NCBI GenBank assembly: GCA_024643705.1
Contig: JAHEML010000263.1
Location: 1 to 6,053, forward strand
Reading direction: 5' to 3'
DNA: 6,053 nucleotides
DNA from: Caldilineaceae bacterium
GTDB taxonomy: Bacteria; Chloroflexota; Anaerolineae; Caldilineales; Caldilineaceae
Numbering within the stretch: position 1 is the stretch's first letter; each line of letters begins with the position of its first letter. Shown one piece after another: positions 1 through 4,954 of this stretch. A program made the translations under genes and the position numbers. The notes under the pieces are model-generated. The model was given only the letters and a program-made list of their open reading frames with translations. It did not search any database and was not told where the DNA came from.

Positions 1-1
1 C

Positions 2-448
2 CGACTGCTGCCCGCCGCGGCGGGGGTGGCGGTCATCGGCTTCAACCCAGCGGGCCAAGTGCTGCTGGAGCGGGAATACCGTCACGGCGTGGGTGAAGTG
101 GTCTGGCAGCTTCCCGGCGGGCTGGTGGATAGCGGCGAAGATCTGCGCGACGCTGGTCTGCGCGAGCTGCGGGAAGAGAGCGGCCACGCGCCATCCGCAG
201 TCAACGACGAGACCGTACGCTTTTTGGGCAGCGTGTGGGACAACCCCGGCTTCGGCACAGCCACCAGCCACGTCTACGCGGCCTGGGGGCTGGAGCCGGT
301 CAGCGACACCCGGCGCGATTCGGCGGAGTTTGTCACCCTGCATTGGGTCACACCGGGCTGGTTGAAAGAAGCCGTGCGCGACGGAACCATTCGCGACAGA
401 GTGGTAATCGCGGCGGTGGGGTGGTTGGTGTTGAATGGATGGCTGTAG
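2..448 (+). CDS. Nudix hydrolase, ADP-ribose pyrophosphatase-like (5' end cut by window)
   Basis: The frame is open from the window edge to a TAG stop at 446-448, so this is the C-terminal part of a longer gene. Counting from an in-frame GTG at 26, residues 32-54 form a complete Nudix box (G-x5-E-x7-R-E-L-x-E-E-x-G) with Gly32, Glu38, Arg46, Glu47, Glu50, Glu51 and Gly53; the Glu residues bind the catalytic metal. The preceding EREYRHGVGEVVWQLPGG resembles ADP-ribose pyrophosphatases, where a Q/E-Y-R segment and an E-x-P-G-G strand come just before the box. The family predicts hydrolysis of a nucleoside diphosphate linked to another moiety, in the cytoplasm; the exact substrate cannot be read. 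The GTG at 26 is probably an internal Val, because family members have a further N-terminal region and codons upstream stay open. It is likely unrelated to the lysine genes downstream, from which 130 bases of repeat-rich DNA separate it. Confidence 0.9.
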   Translation, partial: RLLPAAAGVAVIGFNPAGQVLLEREYRHGVGEVVWQLPGGLVDSGEDLRDAGLRELREESGHAPSAVNDETVRFLGSVWDNPGFGTATSHVYAAWGLEPVSDTRRDSAEFVTLHWVTPGWLKEAVRDGTIRDRVVIAAVGWLVLNGWL

Positions 449-453
449 AGAGA

Positions 454-616
454 ATGCGTATTGCGTGCTGCGTATTTCGTAAGAAGCGGCACTTGAGACA
501 TTTCGCACAATACGCGTACGGGAGAAACAGAGTTTACTATTTCGCCACTTCCCTTCTATTTTCATAAGCAGAACTGACATGACCACTGACGCAACACGCA
601 ATACGCAATACGCAGC
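454..616. repeat. Inverted heptad-arm element J1 between the Nudix gene and hacA, extending into hacA
   Basis: The left arm at 454-481 reads as four 7-base units (ATGCGTA, TTGCGTG, CTGCGTA, TTTCGTA). The right arm at 589-616 reads ACGCAAC, ACGCAAT, ACGCAAT, ACGCAGC, the same unit in inverted orientation. GCGTATTGCGTG at 456-467 is the exact reverse complement of 595-606, and GCTGCGTATT at 467-476 of 607-616. A less regular heptad patch lies at 501-517. The spacer contains the hacA start codon, so the right arm is translated. I see no clear Shine-Dalgarno sequence before hacA and no convincing promoter or terminator here. Confidence 0.8.
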
Positions 617-1940
617 GCCCCAAACCTTCGCCCAAAAAGCCCTCGCCCGCGCTGCCGGTCTCGATTCGGTCGCGGTCGGCCAAGTGGTGGACGCCCGCCC
701 GGATGTGGTATTGAGCCACGACAACACCGCGGACATCCGCCGCACCTGGCTGGAATTTGGGCAAGAACGGGTGACCATCCCGGAGAAGCTGGCGATCACC
801 CTGGATCACGCTGTGCCTGCGCCGACAACGAAGCACGCGCAGAACCACGCGGAGATTCGGGCTTTTGTGAAGGAACAGGGCATCCGCAACGCCTGGGACG
901 TGGGCCGGGGCATCTGCCATCAGGTACTCAGCGAAGAGGCGATTGTTCTGCCTGGTCAGTTGATTCTGGGAGCCGACAGCCACACCCCCCATTTTGGCTG
1001 GATGGGTGCATTTGGGGCAGGCATTGGGCGCACAGAAGTAGCGACCCTGTGGGCCACGGGTGAACTTTGGCTGCGGGTTCCCGAATCCATGCGCATTGTG
1101 CTGGACGGCGAACTGCCTCCCGGTGTCACATCCAAAGACTTCGCCCTGCGCATCATCGGCGATTTGGGGGCCGACGGCGGGCTGTACGCCTCGGTGGAAT
1201 TCAGCGGAAGCGGCATCGAAGCGCTCAGCCTGGAAAGCCGGATGGTGTTGCCCAATATGATGGCCGAGTTTGGGGTGAAGACAGCGTACATCGCGCCGGA
1301 CGAGAAAGTATTTGAGTATTTGGCCCAGCGAAGGGCCAGGAGAGATAAGGGACAAGAGATAGGAAAGTTGACGCCCGACCCTATCTCAAATCTCAAATCT
1401 CAAATCTCAGATCATGCCCTCTTCCCCGACGCCGACGCCGCCTACATTGCCGAGTACCACTACAACGCGGCCAAATTGGAGCCATACGTGGCCTGCCCCC
1501 ACTCGGTGGACAAGCTGGCAACCCTCTCCGCTGTGGCGGGGACCCAGGTACAGCAGGCGTTTATCGGCACTTGCACCAATGGCCGGCTGGAAGACATCGC
1601 CGCCGCGGTGGAGGTGATCCGGGGCAAACAGGTGGCCGCGGGAACCCGGCTTCTGGTCATTCCTGCTTCGCGGGAGGTGCTGCAAGATGCCTTGCGCCTG
1701 GGCTACATTGCCGCCCTGGTAGATGCAGGCGCACACATCGGCACGCCCGGTTGCGGCCCCTGCATGGGCAACCACATGGGGGTCCCCGCGCCGGGAGAGG
1801 TGACCATTTCCAGCGCCAACCGCAACTTTCAAGGGCGCATGGGCACGCGAGACGCCGAGGTCTATCTGGCTAGCCCTGCTGTGGTGGCGGCCAGCGCGAT
1901 TGCGGGAAAGATAGCCGGACCGCAAGCGATTCTTGACTGA
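579..1940 (+). CDS. hacA: Homoaconitase large subunit (aconitase/IPM-isomerase superfamily)
   Basis: Large subunit of the [4Fe-4S] hydro-lyase that, with HacB, interconverts homocitrate, cis-homoaconitate and homoisocitrate in AAA lysine synthesis. Seen: ILGADSHT at 129-136 followed by a Gly-rich FGAGIGRTE; cluster ligands Cys332 (GTCTNGR), Cys392 and Cys395 (GCGPC); SSANRNFQGRMG near the C-terminus. At 453 residues it is longer than the roughly 420 usual for this family, and the excess fits a repeat-encoded insertion at about residues 255-278. ATG 579 is chosen because no ATG, GTG or TTG lies between it and the conserved FAQKALARAAG segment. Residues 4-13 (DATRNTQYAA) therefore come from a repeat arm. 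Sequence alone does not exclude 3-isopropylmalate dehydratase (LeuC); linked hicd, lysW and lysX argue for homocitrate. The gene is also called lysT. Confidence 0.88.
   Translation: MTTDATRNTQYAAPQTFAQKALARAAGLDSVAVGQVVDARPDVVLSHDNTADIRRTWLEFGQERVTIPEKLAITLDHAVPAPTTKHAQNHAEIRAFVKEQGIRNAWDVGRGICHQVLSEEAIVLPGQLILGADSHTPHFGWMGAFGAGIGRTEVATLWATGELWLRVPESMRIVLDGELPPGVTSKDFALRIIGDLGADGGLYASVEFSGSGIEALSLESRMVLPNMMAEFGVKTAYIAPDEKVFEYLAQRRARRDKGQEIGKLTPDPISNLKSQISDHALFPDADAAYIAEYHYNAAKLEPYVACPHSVDKLATLSAVAGTQVQQAFIGTCTNGRLEDIAAAVEVIRGKQVAAGTRLLVIPASREVLQDALRLGYIAALVDAGAHIGTPGCGPCMGNHMGVPAPGEVTISSANRNFQGRMGTRDAEVYLASPAVVAASAIAGKIAGPQAILD
1341..1413. repeat. Inverted heptad element inside the hacA reading frame
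   Basis: The left arm at 1341-1368 reads AGAGATA, AGGGACA, AGAGATA, GGAAAGT. The right arm at 1383-1413 reads ATCTCAA three times, then ATCTCAG and ATC. The right arm is the inverted form of a GAGATTT unit, so the two arms oppose each other. GAGATAGG at 1356-1363 is exactly complementary to 1380-1387, with a 16-base loop. The block encodes residues 255-278 of HacA, between the conserved FEYLAQRRAR and ALFPDADAAY segments, and keeps the frame. Confidence 0.8.
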
Positions 1941-1965
1941 AGAGATGAAACAGAAATCGTCATCA

Positions 1966-2028
1966 GAAACGTGAAACGTGATGCGTAAAATCAGAGCACG
2001 CACTCGCACGTTTCACGCATCACGTTTC
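1966..2028. repeat. Inverted heptad-arm element J2 between hacA and hacB
   Basis: The left arm at 1966-1986 is GAAACGT, GAAACGT, GATGCGT. The right arm at 2008-2028 is ACGTTTC, ACGCATC, ACGTTTC, the same units inverted. Bases 1973-1986 and 2015-2028 are a perfect 14-bp inverted repeat around a 28-base loop. No T-tract follows, so it does not look like an intrinsic terminator. The surrounding 126-base gap holds no gene. Confidence 0.85.
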
Positions 2029-2050
2029 CATAAAGCCACAAACCTATCCG

Positions 2051-2057
2051 AGGAGAG
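2051..2057 (+). promoter_or_regulatory. Ribosome binding site of hacB
   Basis: AGGAGAG lies 9 bases before ATG 2067 but abuts an in-frame TTG at 2058. The spacing decides for the ATG and against a start three codons further upstream. Confidence 0.75.
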
Positions 2058-2066
2058 TTGTTCCTA

Positions 2067-2558
2067 ATGCCCACCACCGGTCACGCCTGGAAATATGGCG
2101 ACAACATCAACACGGATGTGCTTTTTCCGGGCAAATTTACCTACACGGCCCAAGGTCGGGCGGAGATCGCCAGCCACGCGTTGGAAGATTTGGACCCGAC
2201 TTTTGTCAAGCGGGTGCAGCCCGGTGATGTGATTGTGGGCGGGCGCAACTTCGGCTGCGGATCGAGCCGGGAGCAAGCGGCGTCGTGTCTGGTCTACAAT
2301 GGGGTTGGCGCGGTGATTGCCGAGAGTTTTGGCCGCATTTTCTACCGCAACGCCATCAACTTTGGCCTGCTGGTCATCACCTGCCCAGAGGCGGCCCAGG
2401 CCATCCAGCCCGGCGACGAAGTAACTGTGGATTTGGCCCGGCATCGGATTACCACCGCATCGGGTGAATTCGCCTTCCCGCCCTTCAGCGCCAGTGTGGG
2501 ACAGATTTTGCAGGCAGGCGGGCTGGTGGAGTATGTGAAGGAGAGGCTGCGGACGTAG
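2067..2558 (+). CDS. hacB: Homoaconitase small subunit (swivel domain)
   Basis: Swivel-domain partner of HacA; it closes over the Fe-S cluster and carries residues that choose the substrate side chain. The 163-residue length is normal for small subunits of this superfamily. Seen: KYGDNINTDVLFPGK at 9-23; GGRNFGCGSSREQA at 58-71, the diagnostic small-subunit motif; then AESFGRIFYRNAINFGLL, the conserved following helix and strand. The segment after Pro21-Gly22, where substrate specificity is set in this family (YLRT in Methanocaldococcus homoaconitase), reads Phe24-Thr-Tyr-Thr27 here and so does not by itself name the substrate. The start is ATG 2067, placed by a good Shine-Dalgarno sequence. 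The stop codon TAG at 2556-2558 lies inside the first unit of a downstream repeat. LeuD is the main alternative; linkage to hicd and lysW favours HacB (also called lysU). Confidence 0.87.
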   Translation: MPTTGHAWKYGDNINTDVLFPGKFTYTAQGRAEIASHALEDLDPTFVKRVQPGDVIVGGRNFGCGSSREQAASCLVYNGVGAVIAESFGRIFYRNAINFGLLVITCPEAAQAIQPGDEVTVDLARHRITTASGEFAFPPFSASVGQILQAGGLVEYVKERLRT

Positions 2559-2703
2559 TTTGTATTGCGTAGTTTGTATTGCGTGAGAACGCCATATGGA
2601 AGAACAAGTGGCAAAGTCGTGTGGCGAAAATTCATCAACCTCTATCCTTTTTGGCACCGAAGCGATGACACTTCCTACGCAATACGCAATACCCAATACC
2701 CGG
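2555..2703. repeat. Inverted heptad-arm element J3 between hacB and the GNAT gene
   Basis: A 14-base unit GTAGTTTGTATTGC (two heptads) is directly repeated at 2555-2568 and 2569-2582. The opposed right arm at 2676-2703 reads TACGCAA, TACGCAA, TACCCAA, TACCCGG. GTATTGCGTAG at 2562-2572 is exactly complementary to 2675-2685. The roughly 100-base spacer holds both candidate ATG starts of the next gene. The left arm provides the hacB stop codon, and the right arm is translated from either ATG start of the next gene. Confidence 0.82.
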
Positions 2704-3489
2704 TCTGCCCATCAGGTGCAAAGCTATCTCCACGTCAAAGCGCGGGCCGGGCGCGAGGCGCTGATTGTGGGCGGTTTCACCCTCTACTTGCACATGGGGG
2801 AGCCGGCCAGCGGGGTGAGCTTGGTTCTGCCCATTCGGCCCAACGCGCCGCTCACTGCGCCGATTCTTGAGCGCATCGAGCATATTTTTGCCAAACGGGG
2901 GCACGTGGTCTGTTTTCAACTGCTGGACAGCTTTGCACCAGCCATGATCCAAACCTTGGAGTCGGCGGGCTATGGGGTGCAGGCAACCGAGCCGGTACTG
3001 GTCTGCGAGCCGGGAGAGGTACTCAGATTGCAGAACGATAAATTGGATTTTGTGACGATCTCGGCTGATTCTCCTCTGGAGGATGTGGCGGAGAACTGGA
3101 ACATCAATGCCAGGGGCTTCGACCCCAACGCTACCCTGGCCCAACCAGCCGACGTTGCCGAATTTCGGCGCAGCCTGAAAAAGAGCCGTGCTTTCACCGC
3201 CCGTTTGGATAATGTGGGTGTTTCGGCGGGAATGTACACGGACATCCACGATGGGGTGACCGAGTTGGTGGGCATTGCCACCCTAGAAGAGTATCGGCGG
3301 CGGGGATTCGGCGGCGCGCTCACGGCTTTTGCCACCAGTACCACTTTCGACGATGGCGCGTCCCTGGTCTTTCTGGTTGCAGCCAGCGAAGAGGCGGGCC
3401 GGGTCTACCAGCGGGTGGGTTTTCGGCCCGTGGGAAACTTAGTGCTATTGACGAAGAAGCTGAAGGATCAGAGAGGGACTCAATCTTAA
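2665..3489 (+). CDS. GNAT-family N-acetyltransferase-like protein, substrate unknown
   Basis: The C-terminal third looks like a GNAT acyl-CoA-binding core: a strand GVTELVGIATL, then EEYRRRGFGGALT, the R/Q-x-x-G-x-G/A loop that holds acetyl-CoA pyrophosphate, then a helix, and VYQRVGFRPVG, the Y-x-x-x-GF segment common near GNAT C-termini. The N-terminal half (about 140 residues) contains another alpha/beta pattern ending in LESAGYGVQATEPVLV, so this may be a two-domain GNAT. ATG 2665 gives 274 residues. Alternatives are ATG 2596 (297 residues) and GTG 2716 (257 residues); none has a clear Shine-Dalgarno sequence. From either ATG, the codons for PTQYAIPNTR come from a repeat arm. No acetylation step is known in the LysW pathway, so its place between hacB and hicd is unexplained. 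The reaction and the acceptor are not identified. Confidence 0.72.
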   Translation: MTLPTQYAIPNTRSAHQVQSYLHVKARAGREALIVGGFTLYLHMGEPASGVSLVLPIRPNAPLTAPILERIEHIFAKRGHVVCFQLLDSFAPAMIQTLESAGYGVQATEPVLVCEPGEVLRLQNDKLDFVTISADSPLEDVAENWNINARGFDPNATLAQPADVAEFRRSLKKSRAFTARLDNVGVSAGMYTDIHDGVTELVGIATLEEYRRRGFGGALTAFATSTTFDDGASLVFLVAASEEAGRVYQRVGFRPVGNLVLLTKKLKDQRGTQS

Positions 3490-3563
3490 CGCAGAGATGC
3501 AAAGAGGCAGAGGCGCAAAGTAAATCCGTGTCAATCCGCTTTCATCTGTGACTATCCGTATTC
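3489..3563. repeat. Octad and decad repeats between the GNAT gene and hicd
   Basis: Four degenerate 8-base units occupy 3489-3520 (ACGCAGAG, ATGCAAAG, AGGCAGAG, GCGCAAAG). Four degenerate 10-base units then occupy 3524-3563 (ATCCGTGTCA, ATCCGCTTTC, ATCTGTGACT, ATCCGTATTC). The first unit starts on the last base of the GNAT stop codon. Unlike the heptad elements, the two halves are different repeats rather than inverted copies. The rest of this 92-base gap holds only a weak AGCAGG 5 bases before the hicd start. Confidence 0.75.
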
Positions 3564-3581
3564 GTTCGCGAGCAGGCTTCC

Positions 3582-4661
3582 ATGTACACAATCGCACTTA
3601 TCCCCGGCGACGGGATCGGAAAAGAAGTTGTCCCCGCGGCGGCGCGGGTGCTGGAAGCGACGGGCTTGCCCCTCCATTTCGTCGAACTGGAGGCGGGCTG
3701 GGAGACTTTTCAACGCACAGGCAACGCGCTGCCGCCAGAAACAGTTGAAGCATTGCGCGGCTGCCACAGTGCGCTCTTTGGAGCGGTCAGTTCACCCAGC
3801 CACCGAGTCCATGGTTATTCCAGCCCGATTGTGGCCCTGCGCAAGATTCTGGATTTGTACGCCAACTTGCGCCCGCTGATCTCTGCGCCGCTGTCTTCTG
3901 CGCCGCTGTCTTCTGCGCCGCTGTCTTCTGCGCCTGTTCCGGGCAGCCGCACCGGTGTGGATATGCTGGTTGTACGGGAGAACACCGAGTGTCTCTACGT
4001 CAAGCAGGAGCGGTTGGAGGACGGGGGTGACAGGGCGATTGCCGAGCGGGTAATTACCCGGCGCGCGTCGGAGCGGATTGCCCGGATGGGCTTTGCGCTG
4101 GCGCAAAAAAGGCAAAAGGCAAAAGTAGAAGGCAAAACTGGGTTGGTGACGGTTGTGCATAAAGCGAATGTGCTGTCGCTGACGGATGGACTGTTTCGCG
4201 AAGCCGCGCTGGCTGTGGCCGGGGAGTTTCCCGGTGTGGCCGTGGAGGAGCAGTTGGTGGATTCCATGGCCTACCGGATGATTTTGGAGCCGCAACGCTA
4301 CGATGTGGTTGTTGCTCCGAATCTGTACGGCGATATTCTCAGCGATGCGGGCGCGGCCCTGGTGGGTGGGCTGGGGCTGGTTCCCAGTGCCAATGTGGGC
4401 GATTCGTTCGTGCTGGTCGAGCCTGTCCACGGCAGCGCGCCGGACATCGCCGGGCAGGGCGTCGCAAACCCCATTGCCACCATCCGGGCGGCAGGGCTGC
4501 TGCTGGCCCATTTGGGAGAAAACGGCACAGCCCAACGCATCGAACATGCCGTGCAGAGTGTTCTGGCCGACGGTCCCCGTACGAAGGATTTGGGTGGGTC
4601 GGCGGGGACGGAGGACGTGACGAGGGAAGTGATTCGGAGATTTAGGGACTTAGAGATTTAG
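3582..4661 (+). CDS. hicd: Homoisocitrate dehydrogenase (beta-decarboxylating dehydrogenase)
   Basis: Cytoplasmic NAD-linked enzyme predicted to oxidise and decarboxylate homoisocitrate to 2-oxoadipate. It follows my memory of Thermus HICDH closely: IPGDGIGKEV at 7-16, EATGLPLHFVELEAGWETF, LDLYANLRP at 90-98, VPGSRTGVD, RENTE at 132-136, HKAN at 193-196, NLYGDILSD, EPVHGSAPDIAG at 280-291, GPRTKDLGG. Expected substrate residues Arg87, Arg97, Arg132, Tyr139, Lys194 and Asp227/251/255 are present. Three oddities: Val84 replaces Thermus Arg85; Cys137 replaces Gly in RENTEGLY; and repeat-encoded insertions lie at 101-118 and about 174-186, making 359 residues against about 334. The C-terminus DLEI and the stop come from a repeat. 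The start ATG has a weak AGCAGG upstream. Isopropylmalate dehydrogenase is the alternative, but the context and the VPGSR-GVD segment favour HICDH. Confidence 0.9.
   Translation: MYTIALIPGDGIGKEVVPAAARVLEATGLPLHFVELEAGWETFQRTGNALPPETVEALRGCHSALFGAVSSPSHRVHGYSSPIVALRKILDLYANLRPLISAPLSSAPLSSAPLSSAPVPGSRTGVDMLVVRENTECLYVKQERLEDGGDRAIAERVITRRASERIARMGFALAQKRQKAKVEGKTGLVTVVHKANVLSLTDGLFREAALAVAGEFPGVAVEEQLVDSMAYRMILEPQRYDVVVAPNLYGDILSDAGAALVGGLGLVPSANVGDSFVLVEPVHGSAPDIAGQGVANPIATIRAAGLLLAHLGENGTAQRIEHAVQSVLADGPRTKDLGGSAGTEDVTREVIRRFRDLEI
3882..3934. repeat. 15-bp tandem repeat inside hicd (3.5 copies)
   Basis: TCTGCGCCGCTGTCT occurs without mismatch at 3882-3896, 3897-3911 and 3912-3926, with eight more bases at 3927-3934. 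It encodes repeated SAPLS units at residues 101-118. Against Thermus HICDH as I recall it, three units (15 residues) are extra, in the loop just after LYANLRP and before VPGSR. The perfect identity suggests recent expansion. Confidence 0.95.
4103..4137. repeat. Heptad repeat inside hicd (GGCAAAA type)
   Basis: The run reads GCAAAAA (4103), AGGCAAA (4110), AGGCAAA (4117), AGTAGAA (4124), GGCAAAA (4131). It encodes the basic stretch QKRQKAKVEGKT before the conserved HKANV strand. By comparison with recalled Thermus HICDH the region is 7 residues (21 bases, three heptads) longer. The A-rich composition differs from the GC-rich flanks. Confidence 0.75.
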
Positions 4662-4692
4662 AGATTGGAGACTAAGAGATTGGGAGATCGGG
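4637..4692. repeat. Octad repeat spanning the 3' end of hicd
   Basis: Seven consecutive 8-base units: GAGATTTA, GGGACTTA, GAGATTTA, GAGATTGG, AGACTAAG, AGATTGGG, AGATCGGG. The first three encode the last residues of HICDH, and the third supplies the stop codon at 4659-4661. The wording resembles the 7-base arm inside hacA at 1341-1361, with one extra base per unit. A degenerate opposed segment may lie at 4708-4720 (TTTCTCATCTCGT). Confidence 0.78.
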
Positions 4693-4693
4693 G

Positions 4694-4702
4694 TATTATA
4701 CT
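4694..4702 (+). promoter_or_regulatory. Possible -10 box upstream of lysW
   Basis: TATTATACT contains TATACT at 4697-4702, close to a sigma-70 type -10 hexamer, in an AT-richer stretch after the repeat. I find no well-spaced -35 box, so this is only a candidate for an internal promoter for lysW-lysX-lysY. Confidence 0.25.
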
Positions 4703-4751
4703 CGACAATTTCTCATCTCGTACGCTTCGACCTCTCAACCAACAACTTTAC

Positions 4752-4759
4752 AGAAGGAG
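4752..4759 (+). promoter_or_regulatory. Strong ribosome binding site of lysW
   Basis: AGAAGGAG sits 8 bases before ATG 4768 and is the best Shine-Dalgarno match in the window. That fits a carrier protein needed in larger amounts than the enzymes, and it fixes the lysW start. Confidence 0.85.
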
Positions 4760-4767
4760 TTTACAAA

Positions 4768-4953
4768 ATGGCTTTACAAACCGTAACCGCAACCGTCGAA
4801 TGCCCGGAGTGTTTTGGGGAAGTGGAACTGAAGGACGTGATGCAGAACGAGATTGTTCAGTGTGCCGACTGCGGCGCGGACCTGGAAGTGGTGAGCATCG
4901 ATCCGGTAGCCCTGGAACTGGCTCCGGAAGAAGAAGAGGATTGGGGCGAATAA
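4768..4953 (+). CDS. lysW: LysW amino-group carrier protein
   Basis: A small acidic carrier. The gamma-carboxyl of its C-terminal Glu is joined to the amino group of alpha-aminoadipate, which protects that amine and presents the intermediate to the later lysine enzymes. The 61-residue length is near the usual 54-60. Seen: a zinc-binding pair Cys12-P-E-Cys15 and Cys32-A-D-Cys35-G; the family-typical ADLEVVSIDPVALELAPE; an acidic tail ending in the EDWGE signature, so Glu61 is the attachment residue. The start is set by a strong Shine-Dalgarno sequence. The extra residues ahead of the first CPEC make a slightly long N-terminus (MALQTVTATVE). The stop is followed after 1 base by the lysX start, so the carrier and its ligase are translationally linked. 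Confidence in identity is very high because of the tail and the neighbour. Confidence 0.97.
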   Translation: MALQTVTATVECPECFGEVELKDVMQNEIVQCADCGADLEVVSIDPVALELAPEEEEDWGE

Positions 4954-4954
4954 T

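Noticed and set aside
454..616. CRISPR array
   Set aside because: Units are 7 bases, contiguous and partly inverted, with no 20-40 base repeats and no regular unique spacers.
537..1355. A 272-codon open frame on the minus strand opposite hacA, and similar long minus-strand frames at 1407-2009, 2064-2696, 2635-3249, 3792-4547 and 5273-6013
   Set aside because: They lie opposite well-supported genes, have no recognisable motifs, and are expected in GC-rich coding DNA with few antisense stops.
1966..2028. Intrinsic terminator between hacA and hacB
   Set aside because: A 28-base loop and no T-tract, and it lies between two subunits of one enzyme.
2058..2558. hacB starting at TTG 2058
   Set aside because: The TTG directly abuts the Shine-Dalgarno sequence with no spacing, whereas ATG 2067 has 9 bases.
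579..2558. leuC-leuD (3-isopropylmalate dehydratase) instead of hacA-hacB
   Set aside because: It cannot be excluded on motif grounds, but adjacent hicd, lysW, lysX and lysY make homoaconitase more likely.
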